Source: Persicaria tinctoria (Eukaryota; Streptophyta; Magnoliopsida; Caryophyllales; Polygonaceae). Taken from it: a DNA stretch of 64,000 bases. The notes below the pieces were generated by a model. The model was given only the letters and a program-made list of their open reading frames with translations. It was not told where the DNA came from and made no database searches. The position numbers were made by a program, and so were the translations under genes. Position 1 is the first letter of the stretch, and the number at the start of each line of letters is the position of its first letter. Positions 34,617-45,990 of the stretch are shown here, piece by piece. Location of the stretch: positions 81,784,188 through 81,848,187 of the forward strand of contig JBANSL010000013.1 in NCBI GenBank assembly GCA_037127255.1, written 5' to 3'.

Positions 34617-36554
34617 ATTTTTTACAGCAGATTTTAGCAAATTACAGATACTTTTACAAAAGATTTTGTAAATTACATATTTAGCATATTTTAGAATTTT
34701 GTCGAAATTGTATGAATGATTGAATGAATAGGATATGTCAATTCAATCTATAAAACTGTTGATATTATACCTCAATTCAATCTAAAAGAATAGTTTACAA
34801 TCCAAAAAGAATGATGACAACTAGATGATTTCTAATTGTTTGCAACAAAAAGAAGAACATTAAGCAAGAAGTCAATGCTAACAACTAGTAGAATCCAATA
34901 TACACAAACCACAAGAGGGAATCACACTACTTTGTTGCACGTTGCCTTCAGATCTCCACCAAAGATCGTCTTCTTCCTCCTTCCCAAATTGGAAACAAAG
35001 AAAGTGCCGACAACCACAATGTGAGTCGAATTTCGGAGGTCGAACTCCTCTGTCGATGTAGCGAACATCATCGCTAGTCATGGAGATTCATGGAGCTCAT
35101 GGAGATTTGAGCATCCATGGGTGGAGGAAGAAATGCAGCATCCAATTTTCGACACAAATCAACTTTTTTCGTCTGCATCGCAGTCAATTAGACAGGAAGT
35201 CAGTAGGAAAGGAAAAAAATGATGGTTGATAAGTGACGACAACCGCCGTGGGAGGAAGTGCTGACAGCGAGACTATGGGAGATTCAATCTACCTCGATAG
35301 CGAAGATGAACCATTCATGGTAGTCGAATGGAGGAGACGGGAAGGGATACTATGAGAGATTCAAATGAAGTCATGAATGGAGCTCGAAAAAGCCCTGAAT
35401 GAGAGGTGAAAGTGATCGGAGATGATGGAGGGAGATCTGATCGAAGGAGAGAGCGATTGAGACGGAGAGTACTGAGAGAGGGCTAAGCTAGGTTTGTATA
35501 CTGCCTGTGGACATTTATTTAATTTAAAATGACCGGTGAATATTTATTTAATTGGGTTAGAAAGACCAAATTTCCTCTATAAGACTATATTATAGTAATA
35601 TAAGACGGAGAGTACTGAGAGGGGGCTAAGGTTTGTATATTGTCTAATTGTCTATGAACATTTGTTTAATTTAAACTGATCGGTAATTTCCTATGCACAT
35701 GTCTTTAGAGAGATTAATCTGGTTGTAGATAAAGTGGCGTACATTTAGCGTCGTCTCAACCATTATCCCCCCATGTCTCATCCTAAGGTTCATATATTTG
35801 TCTGAAAGGACGCTCTGGAGTAGTAGGTTAACAGAGACTAACACCACCCAAATTATTACCTTATATAAAAAAAACACTCCGTAATACAAGACGAGTACTT
35901 ATTGCATAGGGTTTTTGCCTTTTTGGCCTCTAAAAAATGGAAGAAATTAAAGCTGTGAAAAAGCTGCAATGGGTGGCTACCATTTTAGCAGCTTTTATGA
36001 TTCAAGTTATTCCTCTAGGAGCTCCAAATTAATTATTTTAGGGCGGTGGACACACCCCTTACCCAGTGCGGCGGCAAGTTTTTTGAGAGGGGGCCAAATT
36101 TATGTTTTGAAAGGAAAAAAAAATCGGTATATGTAATAAGGTTAGTAACGAAATAATATAATAAAATATTTGTCAATTTGAATCTAATTAATGAAAAAAA
36201 TTTAATTTTATCAATTTATCTTATTAATTGTATTTGATTTCCAAGATACTTTATTAATATTTTAACTTACCGTGCTATTTTTTTTCATTGGTCCATTTTT
36301 TTCCACATTATTTATTTGCTAAAATTTTAACTATTCTTCTTTCTATTTTTAGCTTTCTTAAAAAGTGTGAAATTAACCAAAAAGTCAATTATTCTGTTAC
36401 GAAGAGAGTAATTTTTTTTTAAAAAAAAATATTAAAAGAAAATTATAAATTATGGTATAAATATGATATTTTATTATAAAAATTAATATAATAAAAATTA
36501 ATAATTATATATAAGTATGTATGTGTTATGACCTTAGCAATGTCCGTAGTGTTT
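34617..36554. other. intergenic with a 143-bp-spaced direct duplication
   Basis: No gene is recognised. GACGGAGAGTACTGAGAG plus the following GGGCTAAG/GTTTGTATA text occurs at 35461 and 35604. The moderately GC-rich stretch 35000-35480 has no readable domain. Confidence 0.45.
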
Positions 36555-36570
36555 ATAAGTCTTGAGACAA

Positions 36571-37140
36571 CTACACATCAAAAACCTCAAAACAGATCGA
36601 GACGCCAGAAAAAAGTTAAATGGAAGAAACCGGCCGAGGGATTGATGAAGTTAAATTTTGATGGAGCCAAGGTTGCGTCTGGACAAGCTGCTGCTGGGTT
36701 TGTTATCCGCGATTGTCGTTGTAGAGTTGTGTCATGTGGTGCACATGGACTTGGGAGTGCTTCGTCAATACAAGCTAAGTGTCTGGGTCTTCACGTCGGC
36801 CTTCTTTTTGTTGTTAGGTTGGGTTTCTCGCGCCTCATGGTGGAAGGAGATTGTCTGACCGTTGTCAACGCTCTGCGTGGGATCAGTACTTGCCTGTGAC
36901 CTATTGAGATGGTGATTACCAATGTTCTCAGCCTCTGCAAATTTTTCGAGGCCATCGATTTCTCCCACACTTTACGAGAAGGTACCCAGGTCGGTGACAA
37001 ATTGATGCACGCTGGTTTGACCTCCTCTATCTCTGTTGAGCGGTGCCCAGCTGAGATCGAAGATTTAGTCCATAAAAACGCTATTGGGTAGTGATTCAAT
37101 CGAGGTTGACCACCCCCAACTCTCGCCTTGTAAAAAAAAA
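36571..37140 (+). mobile_element. 5'-truncated LINE, 570 bp, 16-bp TSD
   Basis: Flanked by ATAAGTCTTGAGACAA at 36555-36570 and 37141-37156, with a short A-tail. The inserted part reads as an RNase H domain: MKLNFDGAKVASGQAAAGFV, VEGDCLTVVNAL, then after an in-frame stop near 36898, FSHTLREG. The 3' end CCCCCAACTCTCGCCTTGTA matches the other LINEs here. Stops and indels make it a pseudogene. Confidence 0.92.
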
Positions 37141-37156
37141 ATAAGTCTTGAGACAA

Positions 37157-38519
37157 GACTGTTACGATTTTAGCAAACTTTGGGCTGTAAATAGTCATTG
37201 TAACAAGGAGGATGGGTATGCTACGAGAATTGACATATTTTCCCTCCCATCTCCCAATCTCCCTCTCTCTCTCTCTCTCTCTCTCTGCAGGGTGTTTTTA
37301 GATACACCGTAAATCCACCATTAAAAATGCACGTCCATTTCAATGCGCAAGCCTTCCTGATTAATTAGCACTTTATAAAAATTAATTAATCCACTTTAAC
37401 CCTACACGTTGAAATTGACGTGCAAGATTTGGGGTGTATATAGCGGAAACGATCTCTACACCTCCCTTTCTGTTCTCAGCTCATCTTCCTCGTTTCTTCT
37501 TTCTCTTTCGGTGACATTGTCCACCATTGACAGGTTCTCTCCCTCGGCTATCTAGGGCCAAAACAATATGTAGCACGATTAATACTTTTTTCAAAATATT
37601 AAAAGAAAATTATAAATTTTTTAAAAAATATCTCATTTGCAAATGGAAAAAAATTAATAAGATTTAAAAATATGTTAAAACCCCATAAATTGTGATTAAC
37701 AGGTGACAATGATAGTAAAAAAAATTTATAAGAATAAAAATTAGAAGAATTTTTTAAAATATATGTGTAGCATATTGAATAGAAAATATTATAAGAAAGT
37801 TATAAAATTTTATTTAATAAAAAAGAAAAGAAAAGCGGGTTTCAAATCACCTGTCCCCAATTATGTCCGCCTCCTATCCCCCAAGACCCGCCCCCTCACA
37901 AGCCTTAGCTAAAAAGATAAAGAAAAAGACAATATAAATAAATAAAAAAGTAGATTAAAAAATTAAAAAATAGAGAGGTTTTGTGAGAAGAAGGGGATAA
38001 GGTTGAGGACAGAAGAATCGGATCCAAGAAAATCAACTTAAACAAACTTTTGAATATATATATATATTTGCTTTAATTCGGTTAATAAAAATTATCAACT
38101 CAAGCACACCAACAATTAACCAAAAAACTCAATACCAATTTTTTTATTATTAAGTAATAATTCGTGTTAAGATATTTCTCAAACTCGAGAGGTCGACAAG
38201 TCGGCAGACGGAAGAACCGTCTAACATACAAAAACCTAAAATACATGAAAAGAAATAAAGCGCAATCACCACATAACATGCGACATTAAATTATGAAAAT
38301 CATGCAGAACTAATGAAAAACGTAAAGTTGAAGACGTGGACAAAGAACGAAGTCAAGTATCACTAAAAGTAAACAGTGTAGGTCAATAATACAGTAAGAA
38401 GTTAACTCATGTGGATGGTAAAGACGAAACTTCAAAGACCAAACTCTCAATGTTAGACGGTTTAAATCTCGAACAACAAATTGAGATAAATTTGTTACAC
38501 AACTTGTACAATAAATAAA
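37157..38519. other. intergenic; (CT)n at 37262-37286
   Basis: AT-rich flank of the SOT segment; a CT run and no supported gene. Confidence 0.4.
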
Positions 38520-39140
38520 ATAAAATAAAATAATTGCACATACCGTTGGGACATCCCTATTCCCTAGTAAGCCCTGTGTAGTCATCATCGATCAACAACA
38601 TAAAAATACATATTGGAGAAGTAAATCGGGTTTGGACTTTCAACTTTATCGTTCGATGATGTGAGTTAATGAGTTGTATACCATTTCGATATATGGTCCC
38701 TATCACCATATTTAATTAATTAAACTTCCAGCACAGCTAGCTAGTACAGTACTTTGTTATTAATTCAAATTTTTTTTTAAATATCCAGGTATCTCAAGCT
38801 TACACTTAGACTAGTCCTGGACCCCAAGTCTTCGGCTCCTCATCGACTTGAGGAGGTAAACCGCGGGATGTGCCTCACCAATAGTCCAACCACCCCCCTT
38901 TATACCCTTTTGCTCCAGGAGGCCCACTCCACAAGAGAAACAAATAATGCTCCTCCTGGGAATCGAACCTCCCACCCGAAGCTTCCAGGCCAGCGTAGGG
39001 TGACCTTTCAACCAGTAAGCTATGCCCCGGGGGCTTGTTATTAATTCAATGTTCATACATAGAAATGTCTAGAATATTTCTATCTTGCTAATTTTCTAGT
39101 AACAAATGAACAAGAAAATATGAGATGAAATAAGTTAATT
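38520..39140. repeat. block A, copy 1, of a duplicated segment
   Basis: The text from AATTGCACATACCGTTGGGA (about 38532) to TTGTTATTAATTCAA, and after an inserted SINE the text from TGTTCATACATAGAAATGTC to GAACAAGAAAATA, recurs nearly base-for-base at about 60400-60727. The second half recurs a third time at 63481-63581. Confidence 0.9.
38769..39034 (-). mobile_element. tRNA-derived SINE with perfect 15-bp TSD
   Basis: On the minus strand the element starts at 39034 (GCCCCCGGGGCA). An A box TAGCTTACTGG (39012-39022) and a B box GGTTCGATTCC (38959-38969) follow at tRNA-like spacing. It ends in an A-tail (T-run on the plus strand, 38770-38778). TTGTTATTAATTCAA flanks both sides (38754-38768 and 39035-39049). 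The paralogous block near 60635 lacks it and so gives an unoccupied site. Confidence 0.92.
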
Positions 39141-39159
39141 TATATCAAATACCTAGAGC

Positions 39160-40471
39160 TTTATAATGGTGATCAAATGCTCGGTATTTAGGGGGAGAGG
39201 AAATGAGACTAAATATTAAGAAAGAGATTGCACGGAAGCAACTTCTCTATCATTTCATATTCGCGGATAAATACAAGTGAACGAGAAGTTCAATAAATGA
39301 AATGATTATAAGGTTTGACAAATATGTTATTGGAAGCATTTACTAAAGACCAACAAAAGTGACAAAGTCACAGATACTAGCTCATTGGGAAGTTCCAGAA
39401 GTAACTCAAACTCAATGAATATCAAGTGGTTCTCAAGTACACCAGAAGTGTTGGAGATCACTATGCTCTTTATATATGGTTCCCCAGAAGTGGAAAGAGC
39501 CTATGAGAATATGATGATCATCAAATAAATAATGGATGTCGACAACGAAATCATAGTAAAAGAGCTAGAAAGAAGCAAGTCATGCAAAGATGGATTATTT
39601 AAGCATGATGACATTGGACCTGTAGTTCCAACCCGACAAGTGCAACATCAATTGGTTTTAAGTGGGTGTTCATACAAAACAAAATATAAAGCCAAGTTGA
39701 TTGCACAAATACCTATCAAAGGTTATATGGAGAATGTATTCACCAGAAGTGAATATAATTTTGGATCTAAATGTAAATGACGGACGTGGTAGGTGCATAC
39801 CCATATAAATGGAAATGATCGATTGAAAATGCTTGAAGCATTAATATCAAAGTCCCGTCACATGCAATTGGTTAAAGATCCTTATAAGAGTACCAGAAGT
39901 ACCTATAATTATGAAAATGGTGAAATTGCATTAGGTCCCGAATTACCATACAATGTTGTACTCTTTTCCTTGATCTTGGTTTTTATCCCATTGGGTTTTT
40001 CCAAGTTAAGGTTTTTAACGAGGCAATTTATGCACCATTTAATACAACAGATCCCCCTGATCAACAATGAAAAGCACACTAGGTCCTGAAGCACCTTATG
40101 CTTGTGCATCCAAAGCAGCTCAACACCAATACATGGAAGTCAAGCGCATCAAGTCAATCATGAAGACACTTTAACTCAAAGATAATGCTGAGATTCAACC
40201 ATAAGCTCATGAAGACATTGCCATTAAGAAGAATGAGAAGATTTCGAGAAGGATGTTGAATTCAGGGGGAGTATATACGCACTGCACTCTTTTACCCTTC
40301 GATCAGGTTTTGTCCCACTGGGTTTCCTGACAAGGTTTTTAACGAGGCAGATCACCAAAGCATATCAAATGTCATATGTATTTGTTCTCTGGATCCTAGT
40401 TTTCTCCCATTGGGTTTTCTAGGCGAGATTTGTAATTTTGTAATATTTAGGGATGTTTATCCAAGGGGGAG
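39160..40471 (+). pseudogene. heavily decayed Copia 3' half
   Basis: Scattered short frames are interrupted by stops. The end carries the typical Copia 3' motifs TTTTGTCCCACTGGGTTTCC and GGTTTTTAACGAGGCA (about 39960-40030 and 40310-40350). A polypurine tract CCAAGGGGGAG (40461-40471) immediately precedes the LTR. No catalytic domain survives intact. Its insertion separates block A from block B in copy 1; copy 3 lacks it. Confidence 0.7.
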
Positions 40472-40623
40472 TGTTATAATATTATTAGATTGAGATGGAT
40501 AAACACTAGAAACCCTAGTTTCCGTGTAAACTCCTATATAAAGGGTCCCTTGAAACCCCAATAAGACATCAGTTTCTCTTCTCTTCTCTGCGCTTCTCTC
40601 CTCTATTCTTACGGTTTATCACA
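40472..40623 (+). mobile_element. 3' LTR of the decayed Copia
   Basis: Begins TGTTATAATATT after the polypurine tract and ends GGTTTATCACA. It contains CCTATATAAAGGGTCCC, a TATA box. It is about 152 bp. The 5' LTR is not seen. Confidence 0.75.
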
Positions 40624-40629
40624 AAGCTC

Positions 40630-41900
40630 TATTTTTCAAAGAATTTTTTTTATCCAACTAAGATTTTTCATCTATTTTAGAAAGATGCAACAGAAAAAGA
40701 AAAAATAAAGAGATTTTACCAAATTTATAGTCTTCCTCAAAAACTAAATATTCTTTCAAATATTCGAAATAAGGTAGTTATTTGACTGAGAAAAAAATTG
40801 ATTTAAAAAATATGTTTTTTGTTTTCTCATGGGAAAATTTTAGAAAAATTATTGAAGATGATGGATTGAGTTTGCTTCTTTATTGGAATTGCCTATCGTG
40901 AAATCCCTCACTATTCAACTAAACGAAAAATAATAAGCATTTTCTCAACAAAAAAAAATGTCTAGAAATATTTTTCACATTTTGGTTTGTTCTATAGCAG
41001 TTGAAAGTTTGATAAAATGTGCTAATCAAATTGGGTAAGAAAACGTGTGACAAACTTTAATTTCATTTAACAATGGATACTTTATATATTCTGTTGAGAT
41101 ACATTCTGCGATTTATCATGTTTAGTTTGGATATGCGTATGGTCTAATGGAATAGTAATTGCAATGGGACCAGAGAATGAAGACGACGAAGAAGAAGAAG
41201 GATGCAAGGTGCTTGGTGAAACCCCAACCCTTCACAACCATAGAGAGTTGGGTAGGAAACACATGCCCATGTGCATTCAATATTTGGAGGGTCACCCTTG
41301 ATCCTCCCTCCCCCAACACCCTAACATGTTATTTAAGTTCCTTGCCCCTTCTCTCGACCTTGTCCCTTGCCACCGACTGACCTATGTGATCCGTCTTTTT
41401 GATTTGTGGCTTAGTTTTCGACTAGGCGAAACCGAATAGTAGTGACACTGACATGGCTCACTTTACATCGAATAGACCCCGTAAGGGAAATGTTTTTAGG
41501 TCATTTCATCATATCAATATTATAAGAGTAGAAAGTAACGACTTGCTAACTTAACTCGTCTCCTATGGGTGTGTGTGTTTGTTTTTGGGACTTGGGCTAC
41601 ATTATAGGTGGGTAAGCCTAGGAGGTGGTCCATTTAACTTTATGCAAGTTATTGTATGTTGGGTTGTCTTGGGCTTGGGCCTATGAAATTGGGCCATTGA
41701 GATTCTGGGCTTGGTCCACTGGGCTGCTAAGAAGCAAATTGATGAAGTTTCACAAATAGTATTTCAAAAATGATTTTGACATTGAAAGGAGTAAATGATT
41801 TTGACATTGAAAGGAGTAGTGCATCAACGAATTTATTCCTCATATAAAATAATAACAAACGAAACATGGTAATCTCTTACTTTAAAGAGATAGAACCATG
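40630..41900. repeat. block B, copy 1, of the duplicated segment
   Basis: Matches about 60855-62360 over most of its length, for example AATGGAATAGTAATTGCAATGGGACCAGAG, ATGTTATTTAAGTTCCTTGC and GGTGGGTAAGCCTAGGAGG words. In both copies a short plus-strand frame through the core (NGIV-AMGPENEDDEEEEGC... ending QYLEGHP and a stop) stays open. I do not recognise it. Confidence 0.88.
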
Positions 41901-42014
41901 AAATCTTTTTTTTTAAAAAAACTAGGGTTACAAAGTTTAATAATCTATCAAATTGAAATCTTGAAGGGTAAGCCCGTACAACGCAACGAAACTTTGAATG
42001 TCGGTGACGGTCGA

Positions 42015-43052
42015 TCAAATGGATGTGTTGAAGGTTAAGCCGGTGTCATGGAACTTGTCTTGCATAACCTTCTCTAGACGCTCGTACAAGGCATGGCTAA
42101 TGTGGTTCTTCCAATCACCAACCTCTCCTTTCCTAAAGAAGGACCTATTTTCGACGTTTGGGTTAAACTTTCCACTCTGATTTACCTCCAACTCTTTCAA
42201 ATTCCGTAAGCTGCAAAGCTTCGAGATCTCATCTATTACCCCGCTCCTCTCCTCCTCCTCGGAGAAAGGAACCCTAAGAAATTCCGCCAGTCTCTTCAAC
42301 TCTGATAACTCATCCATCTTAAGATCCTCGTATTTCATGAACAAGATCTTATCGGGCTTCTCCAAGCTCATATTCCAGTACCCTAGCACATGATCCCAAT
42401 GAGGCCCGTACCATTCAACTCCCTTACAAACAGAATCAACTATCTTCTCCAACCCCATGGATTCCATGTCTTCTTCCTTCTCTTCCCCGTTGAGGACCTC
42501 TTTGAATTTAACAAGCGACACGATGGTGTCGAATGGGTTCCTACACAAGTAAACTATCCGGCAACCGGAGCTCCTAATAGACTCGCCGAGAGCATGATAA
42601 GGAAGGTGCGTAGAAAGAAGTCGAGGAGGATCGAGCTTAGACAGTTGGAGAGGGTGAGTATTCGGACGATTGAGCTCCAAGTGTGGCATGAGGTCATGGG
42701 GGTTTGTGGAGAGGAGAGGGTGGGGAATCGGGTGGTTCATGCGATTGAGGATGGCAAAAGCAAGGGCTTTGAGCCAAGTGGTGCCGGATTTGGGCTTGGT
42801 GGCGAGCAAGAGATCGGAGTCTCGAGCCCGGAAGTGAGTTTGCAGGGAGATGACCCTTGGGAGGGCGTAAGTAGGGCACCAGAAGTTTAGGTACCAGTAA
42901 AGGTAAGGGCTTAGAGTGTTTAAACACCAGTTTTCCCTTGGAAGTGAAAGCTCCAGTTGTTGAACTTTGATGGAGATTAGGGCATCTTCATCTTCATCAA
43001 TTGAAGACTGGTTTTGGTTGTTTTGGAAATGGGCAGCCATTGGGGCAGCCAT
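42015..43052 (-). CDS. cytosolic sulfotransferase (plant SOT family), intact
   Basis: Single-exon, 345-residue frame, the usual size for plant cytosolic sulfotransferases. These transfer sulfate from PAPS to hydroxyls of small molecules such as flavonols, desulfoglucosinolates or hormones. Visible signatures: the PAPS 5'-phosphosulfate loop [13 protein letters not shown] (residues 85-97); the THLPY segment with the expected catalytic His (about 146); the 3'-phosphate motif IVYLCRNPFDTIVS (about 165-178); and the C-terminal RKGEVGDWKNH (307-317). All key motifs are present, so it should be functional. The first ATG gives MAAPMAAHF. The second MAA arises from a 12-bp duplication absent in the paralog, so the start could be residue 1 or 5. 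Substrate cannot be read from sequence. A retroelement lies about 400 bp upstream. Confidence 0.95.
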   Translation of the reverse strand: MAAPMAAHFQNNQNQSSIDEDEDALISIKVQQLELSLPRENWCLNTLSPYLYWYLNFWCPTYALPRVISLQTHFRARDSDLLLATKPKSGTTWLKALAFAILNRMNHPIPHPLLSTNPHDLMPHLELNRPNTHPLQLSKLDPPRLLSTHLPYHALGESIRSSGCRIVYLCRNPFDTIVSLVKFKEVLNGEEKEEDMESMGLEKIVDSVCKGVEWYGPHWDHVLGYWNMSLEKPDKILFMKYEDLKMDELSELKRLAEFLRVPFSEEEERSGVIDEISKLCSLRNLKELEVNQSGKFNPNVENRSFFRKGEVGDWKNHISHALYERLEKVMQDKFHDTGLTFNTSI

Positions 43053-43140
43053 TGGAGGGGATTGAATTGCAAAAATACTAAGGATTCCCGTTTATTATTG
43101 GCACTAATATATTGCAAGTATTAATTTCATGTCATTGCCG

Positions 43141-43149
43141 ATTTATATA
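43141..43149 (-). promoter_or_regulatory. TATA box of the SOT gene
   Basis: On the minus strand TATATAAAT lies about 90 bp before the ATG. The same motif sits at the same distance in the SOT pseudogene copy (57133-57141), which supports it as the conserved core promoter. Confidence 0.65.
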
Positions 43150-44842
43150 GAATCAAATGGAGCATTATTAATTATCATTATTTACTAATTAATTAATTTA
43201 TGATATTTGTTTGTTATTTTATTTCCGAAATCTAGATCTGAGTGCATTTATTTTTGGTTTTCAAAGTCTGGGAGGCATAGCTACTTTGTATGGATCCTAA
43301 ATAGAGAGAGAGAGAACCCGAGGCCATCATCATTCAAAGCCATTGGAGGGGATTTGATTACAAAATGCACGTATTTCATGTGCACTACTTATGATATTTG
43401 TTTCTTATTTCATCAATTCATCATCATTATTATTAATTAATTAATTAAATATTTTGGTACCAGAGCCTATGCTCGATTTGCATCTTCCGCTGCTTACTTT
43501 GTTGGCTTTGAACAGCTGTCCATTGTTCTATTTTTGCTTGGATTCAATTCTATGCATTTTCGTTTGTATTATTGCTGAAATCTGGGCTAAAGGGACTGAT
43601 TGGAGGCTGTTTTCCATGGCCTAAAAATTCTGGACTGTTGTGCTCCTGTTAAGGGTCTTATTTGTGAATTCTTGCTGAATTTTAATGTCTAAAATGTTCT
43701 TGATGATTCTCTATATGCTATATATGAGTTTCTTGAACTTTAGACTTGGTTTGTGGTCTTTTAGCATGATATATGCAATGATATATGTTGCTGTCCTGAA
43801 ACTTTGAGACTTTGAACACTTATTTGCTAATTTTTGCTTCCATGTTTAATGCTTTAAAATTCAGCCCTATATATAAGTGTTTCATGGTTTTTTCATGTTT
43901 TTCCCTTTATATAAGAAATTTGAGATGAGGTTTCTAATGTCCTTAGGAATCTTCTTGGCCTTGAATACTTGATTGTTGAAATATTCATGAGTATATCTTT
44001 TTTTTTTCAGCCTTTAGAAGTGTTTATCATAAGGCCTATGTGTTTCTTTTGAGTGGAAATCATGAACTCTCTTAAAGTTTCTATGTTGATATCCATATGC
44101 TCCCATGTGCTCTATTCTCTCATGCTTTGTTATCCCCATGCTTTCTCCCTTATTACCCTTCATGTGGCTTTTACATTATCATTACTTGAGACTCTTGCCT
44201 ATTTATGTGGTTAAGTTATGGAGTGAAACTTTTTCCATTGAAATTGGTGCTAGAACATATAGCTATTTATTACTCTTGATCACGGTAATATTAATGCTTG
44301 TTTTTTTCCTTGCAATTTCTTATGGTTGAGGTTCCTGAACTTGTAAATCCACATTCAGGCTTGTGTGCAACAACTTTAGCTCTTATCTTTAGTCTTATAT
44401 GACATGGATTTAGATAGCTTATCATGCTTGCCTTAGTCTCTTGTTGATAATGTATTGTTTCTGATCCTTTATCATGAGATACTTGGTTCAGTTTTCTGTC
44501 ACATATTTGGGGGTGTATGTTGTGAAATTCCTTTGCCTTAAAACTGGTTCATTCTTGTCAATACTACCTATCATATGAGCTGTTTTGTACTGCTGCATTT
44601 TACACTCATTTATGATGTACTCCTATGCAGAATTATGGTGCTCTTTAATGGTAGTTATATTGTTTGATAGGCATTAATTCAGATCTGATGTTTCCCTTCT
44701 CTTTTTAGCATAATTTGAGATGAAATATATGTTCTGAATGTGTGGAATTTCTTTGCTTTTCTGATCCGGTTTATTGAAAACTATATAATCTTTACTTGGC
44801 TTATTACATGAGAACTAACTCTTTGTTTCCTTTTTTTGCAAG

Positions 44843-44980
44843 GAAATCTTAAAAGGGGATGTGAAGACCTTAGAAGAATTGAAAGAGGATGGTGTTCAAA
44901 TCTGGAATCAGCCAAGTGATGGCATTCCTTCAAGCTTGAAGCTGCATCAAATTATCCCGGGAGATGCTTACTTCATTTAA
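44843..44980 (+). other. exon-like island 1 in retroelement interior
   Basis: After a polypyrimidine stretch and GCAAG, an open frame of 46 codons reads EILKGDVKTLEELKEDG, later WNQPSDGIPSSLKLHQIIPG, and ends in TAA. Composition is clearly more coding-like than the surroundings. I do not recognise a domain. Confidence 0.4.
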
Positions 44981-45803
44981 AGATTTGTTAAAGAAGACCA
45001 AAGGGAGTTTTTTCTTGCACCTCTTTACCTCTTATTTTCAATTCGTTTGGTCTCTTACATTTGTCCTCTTATGAGTGTTTGTGTTCTCTATTAAGCCTAA
45101 ATGATAAAGATTGTGTTTTCTTTGTTAATCTGGTTCAGCTGTTGGTCAAGTAATTCTTAGCATGCTATAAATTCTGAAGTTACCTTTGTGTAATTTGAAT
45201 TTTGTCTCATGCTTGAATTATTTGCCCTTGATCAGTTTGCTTGCTCTCAACTAGGGTGTTTTGTCATAAACTTTGATTTTGATCATTGCTGAATTCTAAG
45301 GTTAAACTTGTTGTTTTTCCCTTTATTCTAAGATTCAAAATCAGCTTGTTTATGTTGTGGTTATGTGAACCCTTTGCTTGGTGTTTTCTGGGCTGACATG
45401 GCATGTTATCCTATTTGCTCCTTTTAGAAACCGGGTTAGGCTTTCTGAGGTTATGTATTAATCCTACTTGTCAATGATTTTGTGCATACTGGCTTATTAT
45501 CTTTGAGATTCTTATGCCTAGCTCCAACTCCTTGCTAGTTGTAGAAATCATGACCAAAGGATTATACTTGGATATTTCTACTGTTTTTTGAGTAAATCTG
45601 ATTGCCTTGAGTGATTGCTCTACTCTATTCAGTAGCACTTATGACACCCTGCGGCTTCTCTATGTTCTTTTATAGATTAATCTCTCATCTATGAGCTATA
45701 AATCTATCTCAAGATCATAGCTAAGTTTCTCCAACAATTTGGTATTTTTCCTTGAGAAGATTTCTTGATGCACTAAACTTTGTGTGTTGTTTGTGTTTTT
45801 TCA

Positions 45804-45990
45804 GGAAATTCTCACCAGAAAGGAAGACAAGTAACTCCAAATCCAGCAACTGTAAAGCGATGGTCATCTCATGGAGTGTACCCAAGATTGCTGAAGTTGG
45901 AGATTCTTCCTCGTTATCAAAGTTGGAAGAACATAGGGATGGGCAAACCAACTTGCAAACTCACCAAATTTGGTGGGGAGTCAGTATTTC
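45804..45990 (+). other. exon-like island 2 in retroelement interior
   Basis: A strong 3' splice-like TTTTTTCAG at 45796-45804 precedes an open stretch. It contains PNPATVKRWSSHGVYPRLLK, then LPRYQSWKNIGMGKP. It looks like a genuine exon or a degraded gag piece. The family is not recognised. Confidence 0.4.

Noticed and set aside
42390..42890. 166-codon plus-strand frame over the SOT gene
   Set aside because: Antisense shadow of a clearly recognisable enzyme; the same shadow occurs in the pseudogene at 51017-51343.
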